NCBI GenBank assembly: GCA_963715655.1
Contig: OY970262.1
Location: 1,736,001-1,800,000, forward strand
DNA from: JANQPD01 sp963715655
Lineage (GTDB): Bacteria > Bacteroidota > Bacteroidia > Flavobacteriales > Schleiferiaceae
Length of the DNA stretch: 64,000 nt
Direction: 5' to 3'
Each line of letters begins with the position of its first letter. The first letter of the stretch is position 1. The position numbers were made by a program, and so were the translations under genes. Shown one piece after another: positions 51,360-61,288 of the stretch. The notes beneath the pieces are model-generated. The model did not search any database and had not been told where the DNA came from. It saw nothing but the letters and a program-made list of their open reading frames with translations.

Positions 51360-52619
51360 TTAATTCTTCATGCCAAAGAAAAAGCGCTTGTAATATTTTG
51401 GATTGATAAACGTAAAAGGTTTCTTCTTTTTGCCATATACAATGGCCTCTAGCGCCTTATTATTTTCTATTTGAGAAGAAAAGGTATTGAGCACATAGTT
51501 GGCCATATCTAGCACCAGTTCACTTTTCATAAAAGGTGCACTCATACGACCCATTTTTAAATAGTTTTTTGTGGTTTTAAAGATGTCTTTTTCGTAAGCT
51601 TTCAGCCTTTTTTCAGAAAAATCATTAGCCTCTAAGCAAGCGGCTAAATGTTTGGCGGCTACTTTGCCGCTCATAAAGGCTTGCGGCATTCCGTTGGCCG
51701 AAAGTATGTCAATTAGCCCCGCAGCATCGCCCACCATTATGTAGCGCTCTCGGTGAATTTTACGTTTTAGAGTACCTAATTTTAGTTGAGATCCTTCAAA
51801 ATTTCTAAGTTGCGTAGCATTGGCAAATTTCGCTCTAGCAAGCGGATTACTTTCTAAAAACTCTTTGAAGGTTTGTTTTAAATCAATGTTGTGTTTTTTC
51901 TGCTTATCCAAGCGCACTACCATGTTTACGTTAGCCTCATTATTGGGCATTGGGCTCACATACATACCACCAGGCATAAGTTTACGCGATAAGTACAATT
52001 CGCAGAAATCAGCATTAGCTAAATCTATATTTTTAAAATACGCACGTATGCCAATGGCCGTATGGTCTTGCTTGGGTTTTACGCCAAATAGTTTTTCATC
52101 TAGCTTACCATTGCTACCCGTAGCGTTTACCACACACGCTGCTTCTAAAGTTTCACCATTTTTGGCCGTTATTTCTACATGGGTATTAGTAAAGTTCAAA
52201 GTGCTTATCGCGAAGTTTTCCCTTATTGTAACTAATCCTGTTTTCTTAGCTTCTTCTAATAAAAGTGTATCAAAATTTTCGCGTTGTATAGTGTAGCAAC
52301 TGGGTTCAGTAGTATTTGGTTCAAGCGGTAAAAAATCAAACTTTATTTTGCTGTGGTTAGAGGAATACGCGTTAATGCCGCCAATAGGTAGTAAATCTCC
52401 ACTAGATACCAATTGACCAATAAGAGCCGGGTTAATTTCTTTTAAAATACGCAGGGAGTTTCCCGTAACACAATCAGCACAGGGCTTTTGGCGCGGAAAG
52501 GTGCTTTTATCTACCAAGGTGCTTTTAATGCCTTGCTTAGCTAAAAATAAAGCAGTAACCACTCCGGCAGGGCCAGCACCAATAATGCAAATAGGTGATT
52601 TTGTTGATAAATTATTCAA
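51360..52619 (-). CDS. Geranylgeranyl-reductase-family FAD-dependent oxidoreductase
   Basis: This 419-aa flavoprotein has an N-terminal dinucleotide site (ICIIGAGPAGVVTALFLAKQ), FPRQKPCADCVTGN (the P-x-x-K-x-C region of the geranylgeranyl reductase group), and the GDAAGLIDILSANGMPQAFMSG flavin motif. The family reduces isoprenoid double bonds or hydroxylates lipids. Related flavobacterial enzymes may act in menaquinone, flexirubin or lipid pathways. The substrate is not determinable here. Confidence 0.85.
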   Translation of the reverse strand: MNNLSTKSPICIIGAGPAGVVTALFLAKQGIKSTLVDKSTFPRQKPCADCVTGNSLRILKEINPALIGQLVSSGDLLPIGGINAYSSNHSKIKFDFLPLEPNTTEPSCYTIQRENFDTLLLEEAKKTGLVTIRENFAISTLNFTNTHVEITAKNGETLEAACVVNATGSNGKLDEKLFGVKPKQDHTAIGIRAYFKNIDLANADFCELYLSRKLMPGGMYVSPMPNNEANVNMVVRLDKQKKHNIDLKQTFKEFLESNPLARAKFANATQLRNFEGSQLKLGTLKRKIHRERYIMVGDAAGLIDILSANGMPQAFMSGKVAAKHLAACLEANDFSEKRLKAYEKDIFKTTKNYLKMGRMSAPFMKSELVLDMANYVLNTFSSQIENNKALEAIVYGKKKKPFTFINPKYYKRFFFGMKN

Positions 52620-52673
52620 GTGTGACCAAAATTTATGCGATAAAGGTAGGGTAGAGCAAAAGGTTTAAAAAAT

Positions 52674-53714
52674 TCAGTCTGAGATTTTGATGAAATTTAA
52701 AATATTTTCTTTCACTTCATCAACCTCAATCCACTCCATACACGCATAATCTCCGCGCCAGCAAGGTTTATTTCCATATACAGAACAAGGGCGGCAGCTT
52801 AATTTTTCGTTTGGTATTTGTATTTGATTTTCTGTTGGTTGGCCTAGTGGCGCAAAACCCGCAAAGGGATGTGTAGCACCCCATATAGAAAATACCGGAG
52901 TGCCCACCATTGCGGCAAAGTGCATGTTGCCACTGTCCATACCAATAAAAAGCGGTAGTTTTTGAATGATGGCTACTTCGGTGTATAGGTCAAACCTAGC
53001 GGCTACGCTTAGCGTATTAGGCATTTCATACGCCCATACGCTTAGTTCATCTGCATCAGCAGGGCCGCCAAAAAGTAAAATTTCAAAGTCTTGTTTTGCT
53101 AACTTTTCAATCAGCGCTTTCATTTTGGCAGCCGGCCACATTTTACCTTTATGTGCAGCAAATGGAGCAACGCCTATTACGCGCTTTGGGTTTTCTACCG
53201 CTTCCTTTAAAAAGCTATCAGCTGTTTCATTTTTAAAGGATAGAAGTGGTGGATTATTTACATCAAAATTTAAAGGAAACCCTGCACGTTCAAATACATC
53301 CGCGTAACGGAGCGTGGTATGTTTTAATGGTTGTAGCACTTTATTTTTCTTGCGCGTTAGGGCTTTTTTCTCTGCTCTACCTTTATCAATACGGTGCAGG
53401 GGAATTCCACTTAGCTTAAAAAAATTACCCAATAAGCGGGTGCGCATTACCGAATGCATGTCTAAAATTACATCTGGTTTAAAGGTGGTTTTTATTTGTT
53501 TATGCAATTTGTACAGCCCCGGCACTCCTTTGTGCTCTCCATATACATCAGCGGTAAAAAACTTTACGGGTAAGGGAGCAAACAATGGTTTTAAAAATCC
53601 ACGGCTCAGCACCATTAGTTCATGTTGCGGATATTGTGCTACAAACGCTTTAAGAACGGGCAGTAATAAGGCCACATCGCCCATGGCAGATAAGCGGGTG
53701 ACCAATATGCGCAT
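52674..53714 (-). CDS. Glycosyltransferase family 9 (heptosyltransferase-like)
   Basis: This 346-aa enzyme resembles WaaF/WaaC ADP-heptose:LPS transferases: N-terminal MRILVTRLSAMGDVALLLPV, the VIGVAPFAAHKGKMWPAAKM acceptor/phosphate region, and LFIGMDSGNMHFAAMVGTPVF. The Cys-rich C-terminus (KLSCRPCSVYGNKPCWRG) is frequent in this group. It probably adds a core sugar to lipopolysaccharide. The start codon overlaps the DUF4254 stop (TAATG). Confidence 0.92.
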   Translation of the reverse strand: MRILVTRLSAMGDVALLLPVLKAFVAQYPQHELMVLSRGFLKPLFAPLPVKFFTADVYGEHKGVPGLYKLHKQIKTTFKPDVILDMHSVMRTRLLGNFFKLSGIPLHRIDKGRAEKKALTRKKNKVLQPLKHTTLRYADVFERAGFPLNFDVNNPPLLSFKNETADSFLKEAVENPKRVIGVAPFAAHKGKMWPAAKMKALIEKLAKQDFEILLFGGPADADELSVWAYEMPNTLSVAARFDLYTEVAIIQKLPLFIGMDSGNMHFAAMVGTPVFSIWGATHPFAGFAPLGQPTENQIQIPNEKLSCRPCSVYGNKPCWRGDYACMEWIEVDEVKENILNFIKISD

Positions 53715-54325
53715 TACTTATTTTTTTGTTGATATAGTACTGGGTTCAGTTCAGGGTCGTTGTACATTTTCATTTGGCGATACACCTTTACGGTGCGTTT
53801 TCCTGCTTGTATATCTTCTATTAACTGATTGATGCTTAAGCATAAATCTTGCTTTTGCTCATCTAACACTTTAGCTTTAAGTGCGTTTTTATTTTGCAAT
53901 GCCTTGTCAATATCCACACGATTGGCTTCTGCTTGCATGTGGTAAATTTTTAGCACTAAAATAGAAAGTCTATCAATGGCCCAAGCAATACTTTCGGTGT
54001 TTAAACGCGCATCCGGCAACGGGGTAATTTTGCTAAACTGTTGGATAAATATATCATCAATCTGTTCTACAAAATCGGTGCGTTCTTGGTTGCTAGCGTC
54101 AATTTTACGCTTTATTATTAACGCCTTTTCAGGAGAAATTTGGGGGTCGCGAATAATATCTTCTAAATGCCATTGTACGGTATCAATCCAATTTTTATGA
54201 TATAACTTGGCCTCTAAACTTCCTTCTTGTAAAGGATTTTTAAGTAATGCATCAACTGAATCTGTTTTGTGATATTGCTGCACACATTCCATAAAAAGTG
54301 CAAACATTTCTTCGGCCTTCATCAT
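53714..54325 (-). CDS. DUF4254 protein
   Basis: This 203-aa all-helical cytoplasmic protein (NWIDTVQWHLEDIIRDPQIS, RIDASNQERTDFVEQIDD-like segment, INQLIEDIQAGKRTVKVYRQ) matches the DUF4254 pattern. In Bacteroidota it is regularly encoded beside a family 9 glycosyltransferase, as here, with overlapping stop and start codons, so it probably supports LPS-core synthesis. Its biochemical role is unknown. Confidence 0.85.
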   Translation of the reverse strand: MMKAEEMFALFMECVQQYHKTDSVDALLKNPLQEGSLEAKLYHKNWIDTVQWHLEDIIRDPQISPEKALIIKRKIDASNQERTDFVEQIDDIFIQQFSKITPLPDARLNTESIAWAIDRLSILVLKIYHMQAEANRVDIDKALQNKNALKAKVLDEQKQDLCLSINQLIEDIQAGKRTVKVYRQMKMYNDPELNPVLYQQKNK

Positions 54326-54327
54326 GC

Positions 54328-55521
54328 TTAACTCAATTTTTTTACTGCTTCGGCAATACGCTTAAAAGCCTCATTTAAAATATCTTCTGAAGTAGCATAA
54401 GAAATCCGCAAACAATCAGGACTTCCAAAAGCATCTCCGGAAACTAATGCTACTTGTGCTTCTTCTAAAAGGTACAAGCACAAATCATTACTATCATTAA
54501 TTACTTGCTTTCCAAATTTTTTCCCGAAAAGGGTATTTACTTTAGGAAAAACATAGAACGCACCTTTGGGCACGTTTGCTTCAAAACCATCAATATCTTC
54601 AATGTGTTTTAACACTAAATCTCTACGTTTTAAAAAGGCATCTTTCATGTAATCCATTTCGCTAGGCTCGGCCTGCATAGCAGCAATAGCGGCACGTTGG
54701 GTAATACTAGAAGCAGCACTTGTAAATTGCCCTTGCATTTTGGTACAGGCATCTGCAATTTCTTTACTTGCAGCCATATAGCCTAATCTCCAGCCCGTCA
54801 TAGCAAAACCTTTAGAAACGCCATTAATGGTAATTACTCTATCGTAAATATCCGCAAAAGCGGCCAAGCTGTGGTGTTTTCCCACAAAATTTATAAGCTC
54901 ATAAATTTCATCGGCAATGGTTAAAATCTGCTTGTGTTTGCCAAGCACACGCGCTAAATCAGCCAACTCATCATGCTCATATACACTGCCCGAAGGATTA
55001 CAAGGGCTGCTGTAAATAAGCATTTTAGTTTTTGAGGTGATGTGCTTTTCTAAGGTTGCACCGTTCAGTTTAAAATCAGTTTCTAAAGTGGTAGGGATAA
55101 TAATGGGCTCACCACCCGCAAGCTTTACAATTTCATAGTATGAAACCCAATAAGGAGCGGGCAATAGCACTTCATCTCCGGGATTAATGGTACACAATAA
55201 GGCATTGGCAATAGATTGCTTGGCACCGGTAGAAACCACAATTTGATCTGCTGAATAGTTTAAATTATTATCACGCTTTAATTTGGCGGAAATAGCATCG
55301 CGTAAATCTTTATACCCAGGAATAGGAGGGTAGTAAGTAAAGTTTTTATCAATGCCTTCTTTAGCGGCTTTTTTAACAAAATCTGGGGTAGTAAAATCCG
55401 GTTCTCCTAAAGATAAACTGATAACATCTAGTCCTTTCTCTTTCATTTCCCGACTCTTACGGCTCATGGCAATAGTTGCAGATTCCGATAGACCCAAAAT
55501 TCGTTCAGATAAAACGCTCAT
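54328..55521 (-). CDS. aspC: PLP-dependent aspartate/aromatic aminotransferase (class I)
   Basis: This 397-aa enzyme has the class I/II aminotransferase motifs: SLGEPDFTTPDFVK at the N-terminus, YSSPCNPSGSVY, ADEIYELINF with the PLP-binding Asp/Tyr, the Schiff-base Lys in NGVSKGFAMTGWRLGY, and a C-terminal CLRISYATSED Arg. It most resembles the I-gamma aspartate aminotransferases, which interconvert aspartate/2-oxoglutarate and oxaloacetate/glutamate. It ends 2 nt before the DUF4254 start, so all three genes down to GT9 may be one operon. Confidence 0.95.
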   Translation of the reverse strand: MSVLSERILGLSESATIAMSRKSREMKEKGLDVISLSLGEPDFTTPDFVKKAAKEGIDKNFTYYPPIPGYKDLRDAISAKLKRDNNLNYSADQIVVSTGAKQSIANALLCTINPGDEVLLPAPYWVSYYEIVKLAGGEPIIIPTTLETDFKLNGATLEKHITSKTKMLIYSSPCNPSGSVYEHDELADLARVLGKHKQILTIADEIYELINFVGKHHSLAAFADIYDRVITINGVSKGFAMTGWRLGYMAASKEIADACTKMQGQFTSAASSITQRAAIAAMQAEPSEMDYMKDAFLKRRDLVLKHIEDIDGFEANVPKGAFYVFPKVNTLFGKKFGKQVINDSNDLCLYLLEEAQVALVSGDAFGSPDCLRISYATSEDILNEAFKRIAEAVKKLS

Positions 55522-55622
55522 ACTTATTTTTTATATCGGCCAAAGCTAATGAATTAAACATTTTTATCCTTTTGGTTTTTTACGATATTTGAGCCCGCCA
55601 AATAAAGCGCTCACCCTACTTT

Positions 55623-56144
55623 ATGGATTTATTTTTAGAGATACTCAAATACTCGCTTCCTTCAATTTTTCTTTTGATTTTGTGCTACATGATGTTGGCC
55701 AATTTTATGGATAATGAAGAAAAGCGTAGATCTTATTTTTTAAAAAAAGAAACGCAAAAAAGCGCTTTACCTATACGTATGCAGGCTTATGAGCGCATTA
55801 CACTCTTTTTAGAACGCATCAATCCCGATCGTTTATTACCGCGCATGTCGTCAAAAGGTATGACGGTGCAGCAGTTTCAAAAAGTTTTGGTAAATACCAT
55901 TCGTATGGAATTTGAGCATAATTTATCTCAGCAAATTTACATGAGTGAAGAAGCTTGGCGTATGGTTATTCACGCAAAATCATCAACGGTGGGTATGATA
56001 AATAGCATTGCAAAAGATATTGACCCCACCGCACCGGGAATAGAATTAAGTAAAGCTATTTTACAAAAAACCATGGAAATGGAAGGTTCTACTACCCATA
56101 GAGCTACCATCTATTTAAAATCAGAAGTTAAGAGAGATTTTTAA
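55623..56144 (+). CDS. Conserved membrane-anchored hypothetical protein (Bacteroidota)
   Basis: This 173-aa protein has one N-terminal helix (ILKYSLPSIFLLILCYMMLA) and a cytoplasmic helical domain (RMQAYERITLFLERINPDRL, VQQFQKVLVNTIRMEFEHNL, SEEAWRMVIHAKSSTVGMIN). I recall this type as widespread and conserved in the phylum (a DUF7935-like family), without assigned function. It stands divergent from the aminotransferase operon. Confidence 0.78.
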   Translation: MDLFLEILKYSLPSIFLLILCYMMLANFMDNEEKRRSYFLKKETQKSALPIRMQAYERITLFLERINPDRLLPRMSSKGMTVQQFQKVLVNTIRMEFEHNLSQQIYMSEEAWRMVIHAKSSTVGMINSIAKDIDPTAPGIELSKAILQKTMEMEGSTTHRATIYLKSEVKRDF

Positions 56145-56193
56145 TTTTTTTAGAATTTAACTTATCGTAAAGCTGGTTTTTTGTTTTTACCAT

Positions 56194-56201
56194 TACATTT
56201 G
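56194..56201 (+). promoter_or_regulatory. Possible -7 promoter box (TACATTTG) of the M48 peptidase gene
   Basis: Exact TAnnTTTG match 25 bp upstream of the chosen TTG start. Confidence 0.45.
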
Positions 56202-56225
56202 ACCGATAACAAATTTTAGCATCGT

Positions 56226-58352
56226 TTGACTTATTTTTTTTCCTGCTCCCACCAGAGTTTTACTAAGTGTTTAGCGCTTTTTGTTTTACTGGTTACCGGT
56301 ATTCACGTTTCGGCTCAATCGCAATCTTTAGATGTACATAACTTTGTAGAGCTAGAATCTTCCGGTACTATTCCTGATGATTTTTTGGTTAGCTGGGCCG
56401 ATAAATTGGATCAGCGTATGAAGTCAGAAAAATCTAATGATTTGGATTTATTAGAGCTTTTTTGGACAAGAAACCACGCGGTAATTGATGATTTATTACA
56501 AAGTGGTCAGTTGGTATTTAACGATCCGTTTACCAATTATCTCAATAAAATTAAGGCCGAACTTCTTAAAGATGAACCTGCTTTACGCGATGAAATTAGA
56601 ATTTATACCAGCAAAAATCCGTCTTTAAATGCTGCTGCGGTTGCAGATGGAGTTTTAATTATAAACATTGGTTTATTTGCTTACGCCCAAACAGAAGCGG
56701 AAATAGCCTTTGTACTTTGTCATGAAATACAGCATTATAAGGCTGAGCATATTCTAGAATCTTTTGAAAAGAGAGAAGCGCTTTTAGAAGAATCTATAAA
56801 GGAGTACAAAAAACTGCATTACATAAAAAAGTTTGAATTGCTTACCCAGCAAAGCAAAGAGCACGAATACGAAGCTGATGAATTAGGTTTAAGACTTTTT
56901 TACAAATCAAAATACAACTCGGCAGCGCCCATTAATTTGTTAACCTTATTGCACCGCTCTTATTTGCCTTATAGCAATGAAGTAGTGGGTAGAGATTTTT
57001 TGGCTACTTCCGAGCAATCGTTACCTGAAACTTTTTTTAGAGATGAAATTAATCCTATTACCAAAGAGGAAGATTACTTTGATGATACACATTCGCATCC
57101 CAATATTTTTAAGCGGAAAATTGCTATTGACCCGTATTTGAAGGCTACCAATGGCGGAAGTGATTTTTTAGTAGCAACGGAGCAATATTTTTTAGAATTA
57201 CGTGAATATGCCCGTTTTGAGCGTGTAAATCAGTTGGTGAATAATTCACTTTATGGAGATGCCTTGTATGACATCTATCACTTAAAAAAGAAGTATCCTG
57301 AAAACAAATTTTTGAGGATGGCAGAGGCAAAATGCTTATACAGCCTATCATCCTTTAAGGTTAGAGATAAAATTTCAGCCGTGGCGTATGCTACGGGAAA
57401 ACTAGAAGGAGAATCGCAGCAAGTACATTCAGTAATTAAAGAGTTTAACAGCGTACAGTTAGTTTCTTACAGTTTACATTATGTGCAGGATTTGCAAAAG
57501 AAGTATGGAAATGAGCCATTACTAGATTTTTATAGTGATGAGTTGGCGCGTTATTTAATTGTGTATTGCAATGTAGATATTGACGAATTTGCAGTGGAAA
57601 CAGAACAATTACCAGCCTTTACACAAACCGAAGCAGACTTTGATAACGTGCGTAAGTACATGCGTGCAAAGCAAAAGCACTATGATTCATTTTATAAATA
57701 TTCTTTGCAAAGTAGTTTCAAAAACGGTAGGCTTGGTTCGGCTTTAAATAAGCATAAAAGCGAAGCTGATAGTATAAATGCATATTTTAAACTTGATGCA
57801 AAAAGCAAAAAAGAATTAAACGAAACCATAGCAGAAAAAAGAGAAAACGGAGCAGAGTTAGGCGTTAGAAAATTGGTAGTTTTAGATCCTAATATTAGGG
57901 TATATGGTGCCAATGATGATCCGGAGGAAATACGCGAAGGATTAGAAGAAGAGCAAGCTTTTAAGGCACTTTTACCACAGTTGTTTGCCGATGCAGGTAT
58001 GGAAGCTGAATTACTGTATTCTGAAAATTTAAGGGAAACTGATGTTGTGGAGTATAATAAATACGCTAAGTTGAAAATGCAGTTGCAAGAGGCTTTTCAG
58101 TTTGATTTGTACAACATTAAACCTCCTTTAGTTGCGTCATCTTCTTCTTTAGGAAACAAATATTCCTCAAACTACATCTGTATAATAAAGGGATTTATTG
58201 TGGAAGGAAAGAAAGACTATTTCGCCTTTGGCATTTACGACCTAAAAAAAGGAGAGTTTGTTTATTCTTATCTAGATAGTCAAGGTTATGATTTGAGTTT
58301 GAAAAATCTTGAAAAGGAAACCGTAAAAAATTTAAAGCTTATTTATAATTAA
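56226..58352 (+). CDS. Secreted M48-family metallopeptidase
   Basis: This 708-aa protein starts at TTG 56226. The frame is closed by a TAG a few codons upstream, and only this start includes the whole signal peptide (TKCLALFVLLVTGIHVSAQ). The zinc site is HEIQH at about 166-170 (FVLCHEIQHYKAEH), with the third ligand Glu about 216 in EHEYEADELGLRLFY. The domain resembles BepA/YfgC-type periplasmic M48 proteases that control outer-membrane protein assembly. A 400-residue helical, TPR-like extension follows. The secreted protein 14 nt downstream is probably a functional partner. Confidence 0.9.
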   Translation: MTYFFSCSHQSFTKCLALFVLLVTGIHVSAQSQSLDVHNFVELESSGTIPDDFLVSWADKLDQRMKSEKSNDLDLLELFWTRNHAVIDDLLQSGQLVFNDPFTNYLNKIKAELLKDEPALRDEIRIYTSKNPSLNAAAVADGVLIINIGLFAYAQTEAEIAFVLCHEIQHYKAEHILESFEKREALLEESIKEYKKLHYIKKFELLTQQSKEHEYEADELGLRLFYKSKYNSAAPINLLTLLHRSYLPYSNEVVGRDFLATSEQSLPETFFRDEINPITKEEDYFDDTHSHPNIFKRKIAIDPYLKATNGGSDFLVATEQYFLELREYARFERVNQLVNNSLYGDALYDIYHLKKKYPENKFLRMAEAKCLYSLSSFKVRDKISAVAYATGKLEGESQQVHSVIKEFNSVQLVSYSLHYVQDLQKKYGNEPLLDFYSDELARYLIVYCNVDIDEFAVETEQLPAFTQTEADFDNVRKYMRAKQKHYDSFYKYSLQSSFKNGRLGSALNKHKSEADSINAYFKLDAKSKKELNETIAEKRENGAELGVRKLVVLDPNIRVYGANDDPEEIREGLEEEQAFKALLPQLFADAGMEAELLYSENLRETDVVEYNKYAKLKMQLQEAFQFDLYNIKPPLVASSSSLGNKYSSNYICIIKGFIVEGKKDYFAFGIYDLKKGEFVYSYLDSQGYDLSLKNLEKETVKNLKLIYN

Positions 58353-58365
58353 TTAATCCAAACCC

Positions 58366-60009
58366 ATGTTTAAAAACACAACACTAGTTGCACTATGCCT
58401 TTTGGTATTTGCATACACCACCAAAGCGCAAGATCCTGATTGGGGACGCACCACTAAAGCCGAAAAATCTAATTACTCACCTAAAGTTGTTGGTGAAGAT
58501 GATCGATCGCTGTACATGGTTGACATTATAAAATCAGAAAAACTTCTATTTGAAAAATTTGACAAGAAAAGCTTGTCCAGAAAATACTCTAATGAAGTAG
58601 AATTACCCAATGCAAGAAAGAATAAGTACGTAATTGAGGAAGTTAGCTTTATTAACGACCAGTTTATTGTATTCACTTCATCTTACTCAAGAAGCCCAAG
58701 AAAATATGAGTTGAGCGCCTTTTTGTTTGATTCAAAAAATGGACGTTTTGATAGAAAGGAGTTGTTATACAGTAATGAAGTAGAAAAAAAATACAGAAAG
58801 GGCGACTTTAACGTAGTTACTTCTAAGAACAATCAAACCTTTGTTTTTACCTACAATGTGTATTCTAAAGACAAGGATAATACCACCAGTATAGTACGTC
58901 TTTTTGATGGTAATATTAAGGAATTGGTAAGCCGGGAAGTAATTTATGATGGCAAGCAGTCTTTTGGAAATTCTGCTAACTTTCAGTTAGATGATGAAGG
59001 AAGTCTCTACTATGTTGGAGATAATGAATTGGTAATATTAGACGCCAATTCTAATTACGAAGAGTGGAAGGAGCCTATTGTAGTGCCTAATCTTGCTGCT
59101 AATGCGCGTAGAGGTAGAACGTATTTATCTATAAATAGTACAGGAGATCCTGTATTAGTAGGAACTTACGTAACGGTAGATACCGAAAAAACTGATGAGA
59201 ACAAAAGAAGAAGAGATCGTAGAAAAAACGATGAGCAAGTAGAAGGAATGTTTTTTATGCGCATAAATGGTTTTAGTAAAGAAACAGAAGCAAGTGCTGT
59301 TACCGAATTTTCTAAAGATTTTATTGATCAGTTCAGAACCAATAAAGATGTGAAGAAAAATAGAGATTCAGAGGTTAATGAAGGCGCTACGGTAGCTAGG
59401 TTTTATTATAAAGAAGATGGTGGTGTAGTGTTTTTAACCGAGCGTCAAGTATATATGAATTATTATGATAACCAAGGTGCTTTAACCGGTCAGCGATTTG
59501 AATATGGTGATGTAGTGGTATATAATTTTTCGCCTGATGGAACCATGAGTTGGGCCAATAGAATTCCTAAGGAGCAGGCGTTTTTCTGGCAGAGAGCCGC
59601 TTATGGAATAGCTAGTATGGGATCTTATGGAGTTAAATTTTTTAGCATTCCTTTTTACATGCGCGGGCATTTATCTTATTTAGCAGGAGTTACTGATGAT
59701 GAATTTGTTGTGTATTATAATGATACAGAGCGTAATATGAAATTAAAGAAAATCTCTGAGCAAAGAAAAACCATGAGTAATGTTAAAAACTCAGTACCCA
59801 TTATGATTGCTTTTAATATGGAAACAGGTGAGCGTAAGGTGGAGAAGAACCTGCGTTTGCATAATAAAGAAACTAAACTGAAGCCGGTAGTGCATTACCA
59901 AAGAAACCAAAAAGAGCCTTTATACATTTTTGCCATGCGTAAGAAAAACTTCCGCTTCGGAAAAATTGATTTTAACGAAGAAAACGATAAAAGGAAAAAG
60001 AGAAGGTAA
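58366..60009 (+). CDS. Secreted protein of unknown function (co-operonic with the M48 peptidase)
   Basis: This 547-aa protein has a signal peptide (TTLVALCLLVFAYTTKAQ) and then a sequence of repeated beta-rich blades (FDGNIKELVSREVIYDGKQS, NFQLDDEGSLYYVGDNELVI), consistent with a propeller-like fold. It ends in a highly basic tail (NEENDKRKKRR). No known family motif or T9SS tail is seen. It starts 14 nt after the peptidase stop and is followed by a strong terminator, so the pair forms one operon. Confidence 0.75.
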   Translation: MFKNTTLVALCLLVFAYTTKAQDPDWGRTTKAEKSNYSPKVVGEDDRSLYMVDIIKSEKLLFEKFDKKSLSRKYSNEVELPNARKNKYVIEEVSFINDQFIVFTSSYSRSPRKYELSAFLFDSKNGRFDRKELLYSNEVEKKYRKGDFNVVTSKNNQTFVFTYNVYSKDKDNTTSIVRLFDGNIKELVSREVIYDGKQSFGNSANFQLDDEGSLYYVGDNELVILDANSNYEEWKEPIVVPNLAANARRGRTYLSINSTGDPVLVGTYVTVDTEKTDENKRRRDRRKNDEQVEGMFFMRINGFSKETEASAVTEFSKDFIDQFRTNKDVKKNRDSEVNEGATVARFYYKEDGGVVFLTERQVYMNYYDNQGALTGQRFEYGDVVVYNFSPDGTMSWANRIPKEQAFFWQRAAYGIASMGSYGVKFFSIPFYMRGHLSYLAGVTDDEFVVYYNDTERNMKLKKISEQRKTMSNVKNSVPIMIAFNMETGERKVEKNLRLHNKETKLKPVVHYQRNQKEPLYIFAMRKKNFRFGKIDFNEENDKRKKRR

Positions 60010-60031
60010 GTAGGAATGTAGAATTATTAGG

Positions 60032-60063
60032 AACCCGTTGTTATAAAGCAACGGGTTTTTTTT
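60032..60063 (+). terminator. Terminator of the M48 operon
   Basis: Stem aacccgttg / caacgggtt with an 8-nt loop and T6 following. It lies 22 bp downstream of the stop and abuts the convergent meaB stop. Confidence 0.92.
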
Positions 60064-61075
60064 AGGCCAATAATTTGGATACTAATTTTTTAGCTGCTTG
60101 ATAAGGTTCTATTTTGCTTAGCGCAATGTCTTTTTTGGCAGTATCTAAAAGGGTTTTACCAGATTTATGCATTTCTTGCAGCAGTAATTGGCCTAGTGCT
60201 TCATCAAACCAATGTAAGTTTTGGTCAATTCTATTTTGCTTAAAATGGCCTTTTAATTTTTGTTGATTTTCAAATTCCTGAATGGTTTCCCAAGCATCTT
60301 TCATTCCTGTTTGTTGCAATGCTGAGCATAAGTTTACTTTGGGTATCCATTCATTTTCATTGGGCGGAAAAAGGTGTAGCGCACGTTTATATTCACCCGA
60401 AGCCCGTTTTGCATGGTTGATATTCTCGCCATCTGCCTTATTGATAAGTAGTAGGTCGGCCATTTCCATAATTCCACGTTTTATGCCTTGTAATTCATCA
60501 CCGGCACCGGCCAGCATGAGCAGCATAAAAAAGTCAACCATGTTTTTTACCGCTGTTTCGGATTGACCAACACCTACCGTTTCTACTAAAATAATATCAA
60601 AACCGGTAGCTTCACAAAGCAAAATGCTTTCACGTGTTTTGTTGGCCACGCCACCTAAAGAACCTGCCGTAGGGCTAGGCCTAATAAATGCCTGAGGATT
60701 TTGCGAAAGCTGTTGCATTCGGGTTTTATCGCCCAAAATACTTCCTCTATTTTTACTACTACTTGGATCTACCGCTAGTACCGCAACTTTTTTTCCTTGT
60801 GTAATTAAGTATTCGCCAAAAGCTTCAATAAAAGTACTTTTGCCAACACCGGGTACACCTGTAATTCCTATGCGCAAAGCATTTCCCGCAAAAGGCAAAG
60901 CCAGCTGCACCAAATTTTCAGCTAAGGCTCTGTGGTCAGTATTTTTACTTTCCACTAAGGTTATTGCTTTGCTTAAGGCAGCGCGTTCACCCAATTTTAA
61001 TGCTGCAAATAACTCCTCAACTTTTGGAAGTTCAGGAGCAGTGTATTTACTAAAATTTGGGTTTATTGAATTCAT
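60062..61075 (-). CDS. meaB: Methylmalonyl-CoA mutase-associated GTPase MeaB
   Basis: This 337-aa G3E-type GTPase has the P-loop in RIGITGVPGVGKSTFIEAFG, switch regions with DPSSSKNRGSILGDKTRM, ILVETVGVGQSE, and LLINKADGEN (NKAD base recognition). MeaB guards adenosylcobalamin loading and reactivation of methylmalonyl-CoA mutase. The mutase genes are not in the window. The length and motif order are standard. Confidence 0.96.
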   Translation of the reverse strand: MNSINPNFSKYTAPELPKVEELFAALKLGERAALSKAITLVESKNTDHRALAENLVQLALPFAGNALRIGITGVPGVGKSTFIEAFGEYLITQGKKVAVLAVDPSSSKNRGSILGDKTRMQQLSQNPQAFIRPSPTAGSLGGVANKTRESILLCEATGFDIILVETVGVGQSETAVKNMVDFFMLLMLAGAGDELQGIKRGIMEMADLLLINKADGENINHAKRASGEYKRALHLFPPNENEWIPKVNLCSALQQTGMKDAWETIQEFENQQKLKGHFKQNRIDQNLHWFDEALGQLLLQEMHKSGKTLLDTAKKDIALSKIEPYQAAKKLVSKLLA

Positions 61076-61288
61076 AATTGGTATTCCGAAATTTTTAGTC
61101 AGAAGTCAGAAGCTTGCAGTCCGAAGAAGCTACACACACTAGATTTCATGCATTAATCTGTAAATTATGAAAGGTACAGTTTGAAATTATAGAATAAATA
61201 ACTAACTAATTATCAATTAATTATAAGTAAATTTAAACGATCCCTACGGGAGGCAAGCCTTAAACCTTCAACCTTTCACGTTTCAGTC

